A program made the position numbers and the translations under genes. Below the pieces are notes generated by a model that saw nothing but the letters and a program-made list of their open reading frames with translations, was not told the DNA's origin and searched no databases. A stretch of DNA of 33,475 nucleotides from assembly GCA_013151415.1 (NCBI GenBank), contig JAADII010000186.1, positions 1-33,475 on the forward strand, in the 5' to 3' direction. Positions within the stretch are counted from its first letter, which is position 1. Every line of letters starts with the position of its first letter. This DNA comes from Chloroflexota bacterium. Lineage in GTDB: Bacteria; Chloroflexota; Anaerolineae; J102. This document shows, one piece after another, positions 1 to 8,493 of this stretch.

Positions 1-90
1 CCCGTGGCGCTGGAGGTGGGTTCGCGCTTCGCAATCCGCGAGGGCGGTCGCACCGTCGGCGCGGGCGTCATCACCAAAGTTTATGACTGA
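1..90 (+). CDS. tuf: Elongation factor Tu, C-terminal end (truncated by window start)
   Basis: Frame 1 reads PVALEVGSRFAIREGGRTVGAGVITKVYD*, the typical EF-Tu C-terminus; followed by rpmG, tRNA-Trp, secE, nusG. Confidence 0.95.
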   Translation, partial: PVALEVGSRFAIREGGRTVGAGVITKVYD

Positions 91-104
91 GGAGTTAATC
101 GACT

Positions 105-269
105 GTGGCAAAGAAAGGCAATCGCATTCTGGTCACTCTGGCTTGCACCGAGTGTAAAGAACGCAACTATCTCACCAGCAAGAACCGCCGAAACAACACC
201 GGCCGGTTGGAATTGAAGAAATACTGCCCGCGCTGTCGGACCCATCGCTTGCATCGCGAAACGAAATAA
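105..269 (+). CDS. rpmG: 50S ribosomal protein L33
   Basis: GTG start; [54 protein letters not shown]; CxxC pairs and context. Too short for the ORF track. Confidence 0.95.
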   Translation: MAKKGNRILVTLACTECKERNYLTSKNRRNNTGRLELKKYCPRCRTHRLHRETK

Positions 270-308
270 GGTAAAATACATAGTCGAGTAGCTTGCATCC
301 CCCTTTGT

Positions 309-381
<73 letters not shown>

Positions 382-395
382 CTCTTCTTTCTATG

Positions 396-431
396 TAAGA
401 CACCGCTTCCGAGGCTCGGGGCGGTGTCTTA
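396..431. repeat. Hairpin between tRNA-Trp and secE
   Basis: TAAGACACCGC (396-406) pairs perfectly with GCGGTGTCTTA (421-431); inner CCGA/TCGG extends it. No U tract. Confidence 0.75.
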
Positions 432-494
432 GACCGTCAGGGGCCAGAACAAGCTACGCGACGCCAAGACCTTCAACCAGGAGTTCACCCCATC

Positions 495-719
495 ATGGCC
501 AAAGGGAAAACCGAAAGCGCGGTCAGTCAAAGCCTGAACCCCGTAACACGCTATCTGCGTGAAACACGCGCAGAATTGAAAAAAGTGACCTGGCCCACCC
601 GCGAAGAGTGGTTGCGATTGAGCGGCATCGTCTTGGTGGTGACAGTGGCCATGGCCATCATTCTCGGCTTGGCCGACGCCATTGGTTCGCAAATCGTGCA
701 ACTCTTGCTGAACATTTAG
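495..719 (+). CDS. secE: Preprotein translocase subunit SecE
   Basis: VTRYLRETRAELKKVTWPTREEW motif plus one TM helix; immediately upstream of nusG. Confidence 0.95.
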   Translation: MAKGKTESAVSQSLNPVTRYLRETRAELKKVTWPTREEWLRLSGIVLVVTVAMAIILGLADAIGSQIVQLLLNI

Positions 720-729
720 GCAAAAACTT

Positions 730-1416
730 GTGACCGAACCTCGCAAAGACCTCCTCGAAACGGAGGCGACTTCGCCCCCCGATGAGCGCCAACCTGCGCC
801 TGATGCAGTTGCGACGGAGCAGGATGCAATGGCCGCGCCCGCGGAAGAAACCGACGAAAAAGACGAGATCGCGGAAGAAGCGCCGGTGCAAGACAATCGC
901 GCCTGGTATGTGGTGCATTCTTATTCAGGCATGGAAAACAAGGTCAAGAAAAACCTGGAGCATCGCGTTGAATCCATGCAACTGCAACACAAAATTTTCC
1001 AGGTGATCGTGCCCACCGAGGAGCAGATCGAATTGCGAGAAGGCCAGCGTCGCGTGGTTGAGCGTCGCGTATTCCCCGGTTATATTTTGGTGGAAATGAT
1101 CCTGGATGATGAAAGCTGGTATGCTGTGCGCAATACGCCCGGTGTAACCGGCTTTGTCGGCATTGGCAATCGCCCCACCCCGCTCAGCCCGGCCGAGGTG
1201 GAGCGCATAATGAAGCGCATCGAGTCGGAAGAGCCGCGCGTGAAGGTGGACTTCAAGGTGGGCGAGCGCGTGCGCGTGACCGAAGGCCCCTTCGCCGAGT
1301 TCCAGGGCGTTGTTTCGGATCTGGATCTCGATCGCGGTAAAGCGCGCGTCCTCATCTCCATTTTCGGCCGCGAAACGCCCGTCGAAGTCGATTTTCTCCA
1401 GTTGCAAAAAGTCTAA
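730..1416 (+). CDS. nusG: Transcription termination/antitermination protein NusG
   Basis: [43 protein letters not shown] motif [15 protein letters not shown]; acidic N-terminal extension. Confidence 0.97.
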   Translation: MTEPRKDLLETEATSPPDERQPAPDAVATEQDAMAAPAEETDEKDEIAEEAPVQDNRAWYVVHSYSGMENKVKKNLEHRVESMQLQHKIFQVIVPTEEQIELREGQRRVVERRVFPGYILVEMILDDESWYAVRNTPGVTGFVGIGNRPTPLSPAEVERIMKRIESEEPRVKVDFKVGERVRVTEGPFAEFQGVVSDLDLDRGKARVLISIFGRETPVEVDFLQLQKV

Positions 1417-1477
1417 TCCCAAGATGACCTTCGCTCCACCGTGGCGAAGGCCTCTTGATCGTGTTTTTGGAGCACTC

Positions 1478-1906
1478 ATGGCCAAGAAAGTCAAAGCAAA
1501 ACTCACTCTTCAGCTTCCCGCGGGCAAAGCCACGCCCGCACCGCCTGTAGGCCCCGCTTTAGGCCAACACGGCGTAAACATCGTTGGATTCTGCAAAGAA
1601 TATAACGCCCGCACCTCGACCATGGTGGGAAATATCATTCCCGCCGAGATCACCATTTATCAGGATGGCTCGTTCTCCTTCATCACCAAGACTCCGCCTG
1701 CATCGGATCTGCTGAAAAAAGCCGCGGGCATATCTTCTGGATCCTCCAACCCTCTCACCGAAAAGGTGGGCGCGGTGACGCGAGCGCAGATTCGAGAAAT
1801 TGCCGAAATGAAAATGAAAGACCTCAACGCTGTTGATATCGAGGGCGCCATGCGCCAAATCGAAGGCAGCGCCCGCAGCATGGGCATCGAGGTTGTCGAA
1901 GGTTAA
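1478..1906 (+). CDS. rplK: 50S ribosomal protein L11
   Basis: [44 protein letters not shown]...; start reset from the longer ORF at 1310. Confidence 0.97.
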   Translation: MAKKVKAKLTLQLPAGKATPAPPVGPALGQHGVNIVGFCKEYNARTSTMVGNIIPAEITIYQDGSFSFITKTPPASDLLKKAAGISSGSSNPLTEKVGAVTRAQIREIAEMKMKDLNAVDIEGAMRQIEGSARSMGIEVVEG

Positions 1907-1909
1907 TCG

Positions 1910-2048
1910 TAGATATTTGGATATTGGGGACTGGATATTGGATACTGGATACTGGATATTCTTTGATCCCCTTTCCAAGCGCCCAGTATCTCAATACCCA
2001 ATATCTCAATACCCTAATACCTTAATACCCAATACCCTAATACCCAAA
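1910..2048. repeat. Low-complexity spacer of opposed GGATAYTGG / CAATACC units
   Basis: First half has repeated GGATATTGG/GGATACTGG; second half has AATACCCAATATCTCAATACCCTAATACC, the same unit inverted. Confidence 0.8.
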
Positions 2049-2093
2049 CTTGTGGGAGGACGTTAATTCGTCCGTTTGACCACGGAGGTTATC

Positions 2094-2813
2094 ATGCCGA
2101 AACATGGTAAGAATTATCGCATCGTCGCGGCGCAACTAGACCGCGACAAGTTGTATGAACCCGAAGAAGCCATCGAAACGCTGAAAAAACACGCTTTCGC
2201 CCGTTTCAACGAAACGTTCGAGCTGCACCTGCGCATGGGGGTGGACCCTCGACACGCGGACCAAATGGTGCGCGGTGTGGTGGTTATGCCTCGGGGCACG
2301 GGGAAAGAGGTCAAGATCCTCGTCTTTGCAGACGGCGAGGCGGCCCTTATCGCCGAAGAGGCTGGCGCCGACTATGTTGGCCTGGACGAATATGTTCAAA
2401 AAATTCAAAAAGGCTGGCTAGATTTCGATATGGTCATCGCCATACCCCAGGCTATGAGCAAAGTGGGGCGGTTGGGCCGCATCCTTGGCCCACGCGGCCT
2501 TATGCCCAGCCCCAAATCAGGCACCATCGTGCAGCCGCAAGACATCAAACGCGTCATCGACGAAGCGCGCAAAGGGCGCGTGGAATATCGCGTGGACAAG
2601 ACCGCCAACATCCATATTCCTTTTGGCAAGCGGGAATTCGAAACCGAAGCCTTGCTGGAGAATCTGGCTGCGGCGGTCGATTCGGTGCTACGCAACCGGC
2701 CAGCCGCCAGCAAAGGCGCATACATCCGCAAGGCCCATATAGCGCTAACCATGACCCCTTCGGTTCGCGTCGACGTAAACGCCCTCGCGGCCTTGCGCAC
2801 GGCATATAGCTAA
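2094..2813 (+). CDS. rplA: 50S ribosomal protein L1
   Basis: MPKHGKNYR...; GLMPSPKSGTIV; GGAGG RBS before ATG 2094. Confidence 0.97.
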   Translation: MPKHGKNYRIVAAQLDRDKLYEPEEAIETLKKHAFARFNETFELHLRMGVDPRHADQMVRGVVVMPRGTGKEVKILVFADGEAALIAEEAGADYVGLDEYVQKIQKGWLDFDMVIAIPQAMSKVGRLGRILGPRGLMPSPKSGTIVQPQDIKRVIDEARKGRVEYRVDKTANIHIPFGKREFETEALLENLAAAVDSVLRNRPAASKGAYIRKAHIALTMTPSVRVDVNALAALRTAYS

Positions 2814-2874
2814 GGCGAAATGCCATCTCTCTTAATACTTCTCCAAGAAACATGATAAACCAATAACCCCGCCA

Positions 2875-2946
2875 GCGTCGAAGACAGCAGGCGCTCTGAA
2901 CGGCCAGATGACATGGCCAGAGCTTAATCTTCCTGCCGAGGCGATG
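2875..2946 (+). ncRNA. Ribosomal protein L10 leader (autoregulatory cis element)
   Basis: GAAGACAGCAGGCGC ... CTTAATCTTCCTGCCGAGGCG matches the recalled AGACAGYAGG...TTAAT..CCTGCCGAGG core; directly upstream of rplJ. Confidence 0.85.
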
Positions 2947-2996
2947 GTCAAGAGCATGATTTCGAAACGTGCATGCGCGTTTTCTCGTCATCTCGA

Positions 2997-3031
2997 AGCC
3001 TTCGCGTCGGTGGAGCGAAGGCTTTCTTTTT
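2997..3031 (+). terminator. Attenuator/terminator in the rplJ leader
   Basis: AGCCTTCGC (2997-3005) / GCGAAGGCT (3015-3023) followed by TTCTTTTTT. Confidence 0.85.
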
Positions 3032-3081
3032 TGACGCTGAGGGTTCTTATCCATTCCATCCCAAGAAGGAGGTGATATCAC

Positions 3082-3621
3082 TTGCCTATCACACGAGCGC
3101 AAAAAGCTGAACTGATCGAATCATACAAAGCGATCATCGAAGGCAGCACCGCCATAGTGGTTGCGGATTACCGCGGCCTCACTGTGGCCCAAATGGAAGC
3201 TCTGCGTCGCTCTCTGCGCGAAACCGGCTCCCGGTTTCTCATCGCCAAAAAGACGCTGATGCGCCGAGCCCTGCAAGAAATGGACCGCCCCATTCCCGAA
3301 GATGCGATGGTCGGCCCTGTGGGCTTTGCTTTTTTGGGCGAAGACATCGGCGCGAGCGCCAAAGCGCTGCAAAGCTTTGCCAAGGAGTCGGGCGGCCTGT
3401 TCAACATCCTTGGCGGTTTGCTTGGCGACACAGTGCTCGACGCGGACGCGGCCAAATCGTTGGCCAACCTTCCCACTCGTGAAGTTCAGCTTGCCCAACT
3501 CGTTGGCGCGATCGTCGGTCCGCTCACATCGATGGCCGGCCTACTTACAGCGCCACATCGCGATATTGTCGGTTTGCTGCAAGCGCGCATCGACAAAGAA
3601 GGCGGAGCCGAAGCCGCCTGA
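3082..3621 (+). CDS. rplJ: 50S ribosomal protein L10
   Basis: TTG start with AAGGAGGTGAT RBS; ...STAIVVADYRGLTVAQMEALRRSLRETGSRFLIAKKTLMRRAL. Confidence 0.95.
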   Translation: MPITRAQKAELIESYKAIIEGSTAIVVADYRGLTVAQMEALRRSLRETGSRFLIAKKTLMRRALQEMDRPIPEDAMVGPVGFAFLGEDIGASAKALQSFAKESGGLFNILGGLLGDTVLDADAAKSLANLPTREVQLAQLVGAIVGPLTSMAGLLTAPHRDIVGLLQARIDKEGGAEAA

Positions 3622-3724
3622 TAGGGCGCGGATTCATCGGCAATACATCGCCATCGCATGAATCTCGCCAATCACTTTCGATCATTTCCCAACGAATCCC
3701 ACACTCTAAGGAGTATGATAAATC

Positions 3725-4105
3725 ATGGCAGATCTGGAAAAACTTTATGAAGAGTTAAGCTCGCTGACCCTACTCGAGGCGGCCGAGCTCAAAAAAATGC
3801 TGGAAGAGCGCTGGGGCGTCAGTGCGGCCGCGCCCATGATGGTGGCCGCGGGCGCGATGCCCGGCGCGGCGGCCGAAGAGGAAGTCGAGGAAAAGACCGA
3901 ATTCGACGTGATCCTCAAGGAAATCGGCCCCAAGAAGATTCAGGTCATCAAGGCCGTGCGCCAGCTCACAAATCTGGGCCTGCGCGAGGCCAAAGAGGTT
4001 GTGGACAGCGCCCCCTCCACCATTTTGGAGGCTGTCAGCAAAGAAGTGGCCGAAGAGGCCAAGGCCGCTTTGGAAGAGCAGGGCGCGGTGGTCGAGATCA
4101 AATAA
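3725..4105 (+). CDS. rplL: 50S ribosomal protein L7/L12
   Basis: [71 protein letters not shown]. Confidence 0.97.
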   Translation: MADLEKLYEELSSLTLLEAAELKKMLEERWGVSAAAPMMVAAGAMPGAAAEEEVEEKTEFDVILKEIGPKKIQVIKAVRQLTNLGLREAKEVVDSAPSTILEAVSKEVAEEAKAALEEQGAVVEIK

Positions 4106-4133
4106 CCGCCATCGCGGCAACTGCACAACAAAC

Positions 4134-4185
4134 AAGAGGCGAAGGAGGGCGCATCGCGTCGTTTTCCTTCGCCTCTTGCCCTTTT
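4134..4185. terminator. Terminator hairpin between convergent rplL and the minus-strand gene
   Basis: AAGAGGCGAAGGA ... TCCTTCGCCTCTT then GCCCTTTT. Confidence 0.75.
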
Positions 4186-4912
4186 AGCCCTCTTCGCCTT
4201 CGCCAAACACGCGGCGTTTTACGCCCTGCGCCAGATTTTCGGCCTCGTATTTGGCCACGAAGAGCGCGCCCTTCCATGTTTGCGGATTAAGAAACTCCTG
4301 CCGCGGCGTGTCGGCCAGCATCTCGCGCAAGTCCTGAAGCGTGCTCACGCCCGGCAATTCCCCTAATCGCGCTCGCAGACCCTTGGTGCGTTCATTGGCT
4401 TCGAGCCGCACCAGGTAGTTCAGGGTGAACCACATCCCTTTCCAGGTTTCTACATCGCGAAAATCATCAACGGTCAGTCCATCCAGGATTTCTCGCAAAT
4501 CTTTGACGCGCTCTGGCGTAAAGCGGTCGAGATTGTTGCGCAGCAGGTCGGACATGCCCGAAGGCGTGTAGGGCGGCGGCGCATAGTCGGGAACGATTTT
4601 GTGCAAGTTCGCGGCCAATTGGTTCAATTCGGCCACCAACGCCTCCAGTTCGGCTCGTTCGGCCTTGCTCAAACCAGTAAACTGAGCGGCTTCGTCTGGG
4701 AGCGTCGTAAGCTCGGCCGATTCGACCAATGCTTGAGCTTGCCGCACCCAATCGGCATAATCCGCTCGCCATGCCGGCGCCTGAACAACGGCCTCCAGCG
4801 CCTCGGGTGAGCTGGCGGCCAACGTTTTAAGATCGGTGACGCCGCCATTCACCAGCGCCTCCGCATATTTGGGGCCAATCCCCCTAACCTTTTGAAGTTC
4901 GTGCGTGCTCAT
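4184..4912 (-). CDS. Helix-hairpin-helix (DUF4332-like) protein, function unknown
   Basis: MSTHELQKVRGIGPKYAEALVNGGVTDLKTLAASSPEALEAVV: HhH 'GIGPKYAEAL' motif. Start reset from 5056. Confidence 0.7.
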   Translation of the reverse strand: MSTHELQKVRGIGPKYAEALVNGGVTDLKTLAASSPEALEAVVQAPAWRADYADWVRQAQALVESAELTTLPDEAAQFTGLSKAERAELEALVAELNQLAANLHKIVPDYAPPPYTPSGMSDLLRNNLDRFTPERVKDLREILDGLTVDDFRDVETWKGMWFTLNYLVRLEANERTKGLRARLGELPGVSTLQDLREMLADTPRQEFLNPQTWKGALFVAKYEAENLAQGVKRRVFGEGEEG

Positions 4913-5018
4913 GATACCCCCTTTGAAACAGGTGCGTCTGGCGGATGGCGTCGATGACGACGTTGGCGTTGAATCGCGTTTGCTTATACCACAAAGTGAG
5001 CGCAACCGCCAAAGTGGT

Positions 5019-5049
5019 TTGGCGGGCCTCAACTTCAATGATGTATAAT
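5019..5049 (+). promoter_or_regulatory. Possible sigma70-type promoter for map
   Basis: TATAAT at 5044-5049; weak -35 TTGGCG 5019-5024 with a long 19-bp spacer. Confidence 0.4.
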
Positions 5050-5148
5050 AGACCATATGGGAGGCGTTTTACAATCAATCGCTTTTCTGTCTCACATCAG
5101 ACGACACATCATTTTCACCCTTCACAAGTTTGCTCATCCTCCCATCCC

Positions 5149-5976
5149 ATGATCCGTCGAAAGAAAAAGAAAAAGCAGGAAAAAATCATCTATAAAACGC
5201 CTGACGAAATCGCAAAATTACAGGCGGCGGGCCATCTTGTGGCGGAGACCTTCGCCATGCTCGCGGAATACGTCCAACCCGGCGTGACATTGCGCGACCT
5301 TGATCGCCTGGCCGAAGAGTTCATCGTTCGTCATGGCGCGCAATCGCTTTACAAAGGCTACCGCGGCAGCCAGGCCAATCATCCCCCCTTTCCCGGCGTG
5401 ATTTGCGCCTCGGTCAACCAGGAGATATGTCACGGTCTTCCCAATGGCCGCGTATTGCAAGAGGGCGATATCATCGGCATCGATATCGGATTGCGCTACA
5501 AGGGCTATTGCGGCGACGCCTGCGTCACTTTTGCTGTGGGCGAGATAGCGCCGGAGGCGCAGCGTCTGTTGGAAGTGACGCAAAAAGCCCTGGCCGTAGG
5601 CATTGCCGCGGCTCAGCCAGGCGCCCGACTTTATGACATCGGCGCGGCCATCGAAGATTTCGCGGATAGCCAGGGCGTGAGCGTGGTGCGCGAATGGGGG
5701 GGGCATGGCATCGGTCGTCAATTGCACGAACCGCCATCGGTTTCGCACACGCGCATGCCCGAACGCGGCCCTTTGCTTCGGCCAGGCATGGTTTTCACCA
5801 TCGAACCGATGATCAATTTGGGCAAACCGGAATGGCGATTGCTGAAAGATGGCTGGACGGTGGTCACACAAGATGGTTCGCTTTCGGCGCAATTCGAGCA
5901 CACCGTCGCCATCACGCCTCAGGGTCCTAAGGTGCTCACTCGTTTGGATGGTGCCCAAGACATTATCTTGACATAA
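5149..5976 (+). CDS. map: Type I methionine aminopeptidase
   Basis: Basic N-terminus MIRRKKKKKQEK; HGLPNGRVLQEGDIIGIDIGLRYKGYCGDACVTF; GHGIGRQLHEPPSV; GMVFTIEPMIN; EHTVAITPQGPKVLT. Confidence 0.95.
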   Translation: MIRRKKKKKQEKIIYKTPDEIAKLQAAGHLVAETFAMLAEYVQPGVTLRDLDRLAEEFIVRHGAQSLYKGYRGSQANHPPFPGVICASVNQEICHGLPNGRVLQEGDIIGIDIGLRYKGYCGDACVTFAVGEIAPEAQRLLEVTQKALAVGIAAAQPGARLYDIGAAIEDFADSQGVSVVREWGGHGIGRQLHEPPSVSHTRMPERGPLLRPGMVFTIEPMINLGKPEWRLLKDGWTVVTQDGSLSAQFEHTVAITPQGPKVLTRLDGAQDIILT

Positions 5977-5981
5977 CAACC

Positions 5982-6010
5982 TTGACGAAAAACAGCTCTC
6001 GTGGCATACT
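5982..6010 (+). promoter_or_regulatory. Putative sigma70 promoter upstream of the DksA/TraR gene
   Basis: TTGACG (5982-5987), 17-bp spacer, CATACT (6005-6010). Confidence 0.55.
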
Positions 6011-6194
6011 AACGGGAGCAAAAATGCATCGGTTGGTGGGTGCGCATATCGGTGAAGTTGAAATAACGCCGAACGGGGACTCGTCGGTCGCCGTTGTCAC
6101 AATCCACACGCAAAGCTCGTTCCTAAAACTGAATTCACGTCCCTCGCTCCACTCTCATTTCGCGCGTTTGCTCGCGGTCAAAAGGAGATGGATT

Positions 6195-6530
6195 ATGTTC
6201 ACGGCCAAAGAACGACTTAACCAGGAACTTCTGGAAAAAGAACAAGAATTGCAAAAAGTGCTGACGGATTTGGAAGAGAAGCCGGAATTCGGGCTTGGAA
6301 CCGGCAGCACGGGCGCTTTCACATGGGAAATGCTCCTTGCTCGACGAGAAGTTCTCGAGCAACAAATCGAAGAGATCAAGGCTGCGCTGACCCGGATCGA
6401 CGAGGGGACGTATGGACGATGCGTGGTGTGCGGGGCGGAAATTCCGCCCGAACGGCTTGAAATCGTTCCCACAGCTACAGAATGCGCCGAGTGCGCGCGC
6501 AAAGAGGCGGCCGGCGTGCGCGTGTTTTAA
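6195..6530 (+). CDS. DksA/TraR family C4-type zinc finger protein
   Basis: MFTAKERLNQELLEKEQELQKVL...DEGTYGRCVVCGAEIPPERLEIVPTATECAECA; AAAGGAG RBS. Confidence 0.9.
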   Translation: MFTAKERLNQELLEKEQELQKVLTDLEEKPEFGLGTGSTGAFTWEMLLARREVLEQQIEEIKAALTRIDEGTYGRCVVCGAEIPPERLEIVPTATECAECARKEAAGVRVF

Positions 6531-6538
6531 ATCACTCT

Positions 6539-7978
6539 ATGCCCGACCCTGCATCGACGCCCACAACTCAGCCCAACGACCAAACCTATCCCCGCAAATG
6601 GTGGATATTGGTGGCCGTTGGGCTTTCCCTTTTCATGGGTTCGGTGGATGGAACCATTGTCAATATTGCGTTGCCCACCCTAACGCGAGAGCTTTATCCT
6701 GAGTTTGCGGTGGTGCAATGGGTGGTTTTATCCTTTTTATTGGGATTGGTCATGCTCATGTTAAGCATGGGCCGCTTGGGAGATATGATCGGCAAAAAGG
6801 CGGTGTTCGCCAGCGGCCTTGTGGTGTTTGTGCTTGGCTCATTATTATGCGGCGCGGCGCCGAGCATCTATTGGCTTATCGCCTTTCGCTTTGTGCAGTC
6901 TATTGGCGCGGCCATGATGCTGGCCTTGGGCGTGGCCATCGTCACCGAAACCTGGCCGCCTTACGAACGAGGCCAGGCCATCGGCATTGCCGGAGGCATC
7001 ATTTCTCTGGGCATTGTGGCCGGGCCCATGCTGGGCGGCGTGATTTTACAGAATCTGAGTTGGCGTTGGATTTTTTATGTGAATTTGCCTGTGGGCGCGA
7101 TCGCGCTGGTCATTGTATTATTCGTCATGCCGCGGCTCAAGCCCACAGCCGCGGCGGGAACGTTTGATTGGCCCGGCGCGCTGACCGCGGGCGCGGCCCT
7201 TTTTTCCTTCGCCCTGGCCATGACGCTCTCGCAAAGGCGGGGTTTCGCCTCGCCGTGGGTGCTTGCTTTATTGGCGTTGGCCGCGCTGTTATTGGTTGTT
7301 TTCATCTGGGTCGAACAGCGACATCCCCATCCCATGATCGATCTCAACCTGCTCAAAAACCCCGATTTCAGCTTGAACCTGTTCAACGGTTTTCTCACGT
7401 TCGTGGCTATTGCTGGGGTCGTGCTCTTTTTGCCGTTTTATCTGGAACAGGTGCTGGCGTTGCCGCAACAGCAGGTGGGGCTGCTCATGGGCGTCGTGCC
7501 GCTGGTGTTGGGAATCATGGGGCCGCTGGCCGGAGCGATTTCCGACCGCGTGGGCACGCGGCCCGTGATCGTGGTGGGGCTGGCGTTTTTGCTCACAGGA
7601 TACGTGGCGCTCACCCGCCTGAGCGCGTCCGGCTCCCAGGCCATGTTCTTGCTCTTGCTCTTGCCCGTTGGTTTGGGCATGGGCATTTTTCAAAGCCCGA
7701 ACAACACGGCCATCATGAGCACCGCGCCGCGCGACCGCCTGGGCGTGGCGTCGGGCATTCTCAGCATGACGCGCACCCTGGGGCAGATCACGGGCATTGC
7801 CTTGCTGGGCGCGTTTTTCATCAATCGTCTGCAGGTTCATGCGGGGCGGGCCGTGGCCATCCATGAGGCCGCGGCCGATGTGTTCGTGCAAGCCATGCGC
7901 GATCAACTGTGGCTGGTGTCGGGCATGATCGCGCTGGCATTGCTTCTGGCCATCCAACGCTGGCGTCAAGAGCAATAA
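6539..7978 (+). CDS. MFS transporter, DHA2/EmrB-like drug exporter
   Basis: Many TM helices; SVDGTIVNIALPTL, GRLGDMIGKK, GPMLGGVILQNLSWRWIFYVNLPVG. Confidence 0.92.
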   Translation: MPDPASTPTTQPNDQTYPRKWWILVAVGLSLFMGSVDGTIVNIALPTLTRELYPEFAVVQWVVLSFLLGLVMLMLSMGRLGDMIGKKAVFASGLVVFVLGSLLCGAAPSIYWLIAFRFVQSIGAAMMLALGVAIVTETWPPYERGQAIGIAGGIISLGIVAGPMLGGVILQNLSWRWIFYVNLPVGAIALVIVLFVMPRLKPTAAAGTFDWPGALTAGAALFSFALAMTLSQRRGFASPWVLALLALAALLLVVFIWVEQRHPHPMIDLNLLKNPDFSLNLFNGFLTFVAIAGVVLFLPFYLEQVLALPQQQVGLLMGVVPLVLGIMGPLAGAISDRVGTRPVIVVGLAFLLTGYVALTRLSASGSQAMFLLLLLPVGLGMGIFQSPNNTAIMSTAPRDRLGVASGILSMTRTLGQITGIALLGAFFINRLQVHAGRAVAIHEAAADVFVQAMRDQLWLVSGMIALALLLAIQRWRQEQ

Positions 7979-8015
7979 TCTCTATGTGAACTCTATGCAC
8001 CCTGTTGATGGCAAT

Positions 8016-8044
8016 TTGACAGCGTAGAAGATTTTTGCTATTCT
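8016..8044 (+). promoter_or_regulatory. Sigma70-type promoter of the aromatic amino acid operon
   Basis: TTGACA (8016-8021), exact 17-bp spacer, TATTCT (8039-8044); about 450 bp upstream of aroH. Confidence 0.75.
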
Positions 8045-8095
8045 GCGCCACATCCAATCCTTTTCTTCCTTCCTTTTTTCCCTCCTTTTGCAGCC

Positions 8096-8263
8096 ATGTC
8101 CGGCCACTTGCGTGCACGAGAACAGCACTCAATAACCAACCGCCCGGTTGGAAGCATTGGCCCGCGCATGGCTGCCGCCTGGCGCGGGTTTTATTTTGCC
8201 TTCTATTTTACCTTTTTCGGCTTTAGAAGGTCGCTCCTCGCCGGGCGGGACATGCTGTTGTAG
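8096..8263 (+). CDS. Putative Phe/Tyr-rich leader peptide (55 aa from ATG 8096; 31 aa from ATG 8168)
   Basis: MSGHLRAREQHSITNRPVGSIGPRMAAAWRGFYFAFYFTFFGFRRSLLAGRDMLL*. Seven Phe and two Tyr codons in a 12-codon run (8189-8224). Not in ORF track. No strong SD seen. Confidence 0.5.
   Translation: MSGHLRAREQHSITNRPVGSIGPRMAAAWRGFYFAFYFTFFGFRRSLLAGRDMLL
8161..8197 (+). terminator. First terminator-like hairpin in the aro leader
   Basis: CCCGCGC (8161-8167) / GCGCGGG (8182-8188) followed by TTTTATTTT, which also encodes Phe-Tyr-Phe. Confidence 0.6.
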
Positions 8264-8290
8264 ATCGATCCCAACAACGACATCCCCAAC

Positions 8291-8321
8291 GAGCGTGGAG
8301 CGACAAGCCCACGCTCTTTTT
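8291..8321 (+). terminator. Second terminator-like hairpin (candidate attenuator) in the aro leader
   Basis: GAGCGTGG (8291-8298) / CCACGCTC (8309-8316) followed by TTTTT. Confidence 0.75.
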
Positions 8322-8493
8322 GTTGTCTGCACTGAGGACGACAAACGCCGAAAGGGGATGACGGCAGGCGGCGTGGGCTAAGCTCCCCACATACAAAGGA
8401 GCGAATCTCATGCTACAAGCCGGTCTCTGGCACTCACCTCCTATCACCCAACCTGTTTGGGCAATGACGCATCCCCCAAAGAAGGAGCCTCTC

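Noticed and set aside
925-1506. Long antisense ORFs opposite nusG and other coding genes (e.g. 9849-11345, 7289-7975, 31331-32215)
   Set aside because: Shadow ORFs of GC-rich genes; His/Arg-rich, no recognisable motifs, and the sense strand encodes clear families.
4945-5148. N-terminal extension of the map ORF
   Set aside because: Contains the putative promoter and non-conserved residues; ATG 5149 gives a normal enzyme.
8035-8226. 63-aa Phe/Leu-rich ORF (MLFCATSNPFLPSFFPSF...) in another frame of the aro leader
   Set aside because: Composition follows from two T-rich tracts; fewer consecutive Phe/Tyr codons than the 8096 frame and starts inside the -10 region.
8050-8330. T-box riboswitch in the aro leader
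   Set aside because: Length and terminator fit, but I found no AGGGTGGNACCGCG-like T-box sequence before the terminator.
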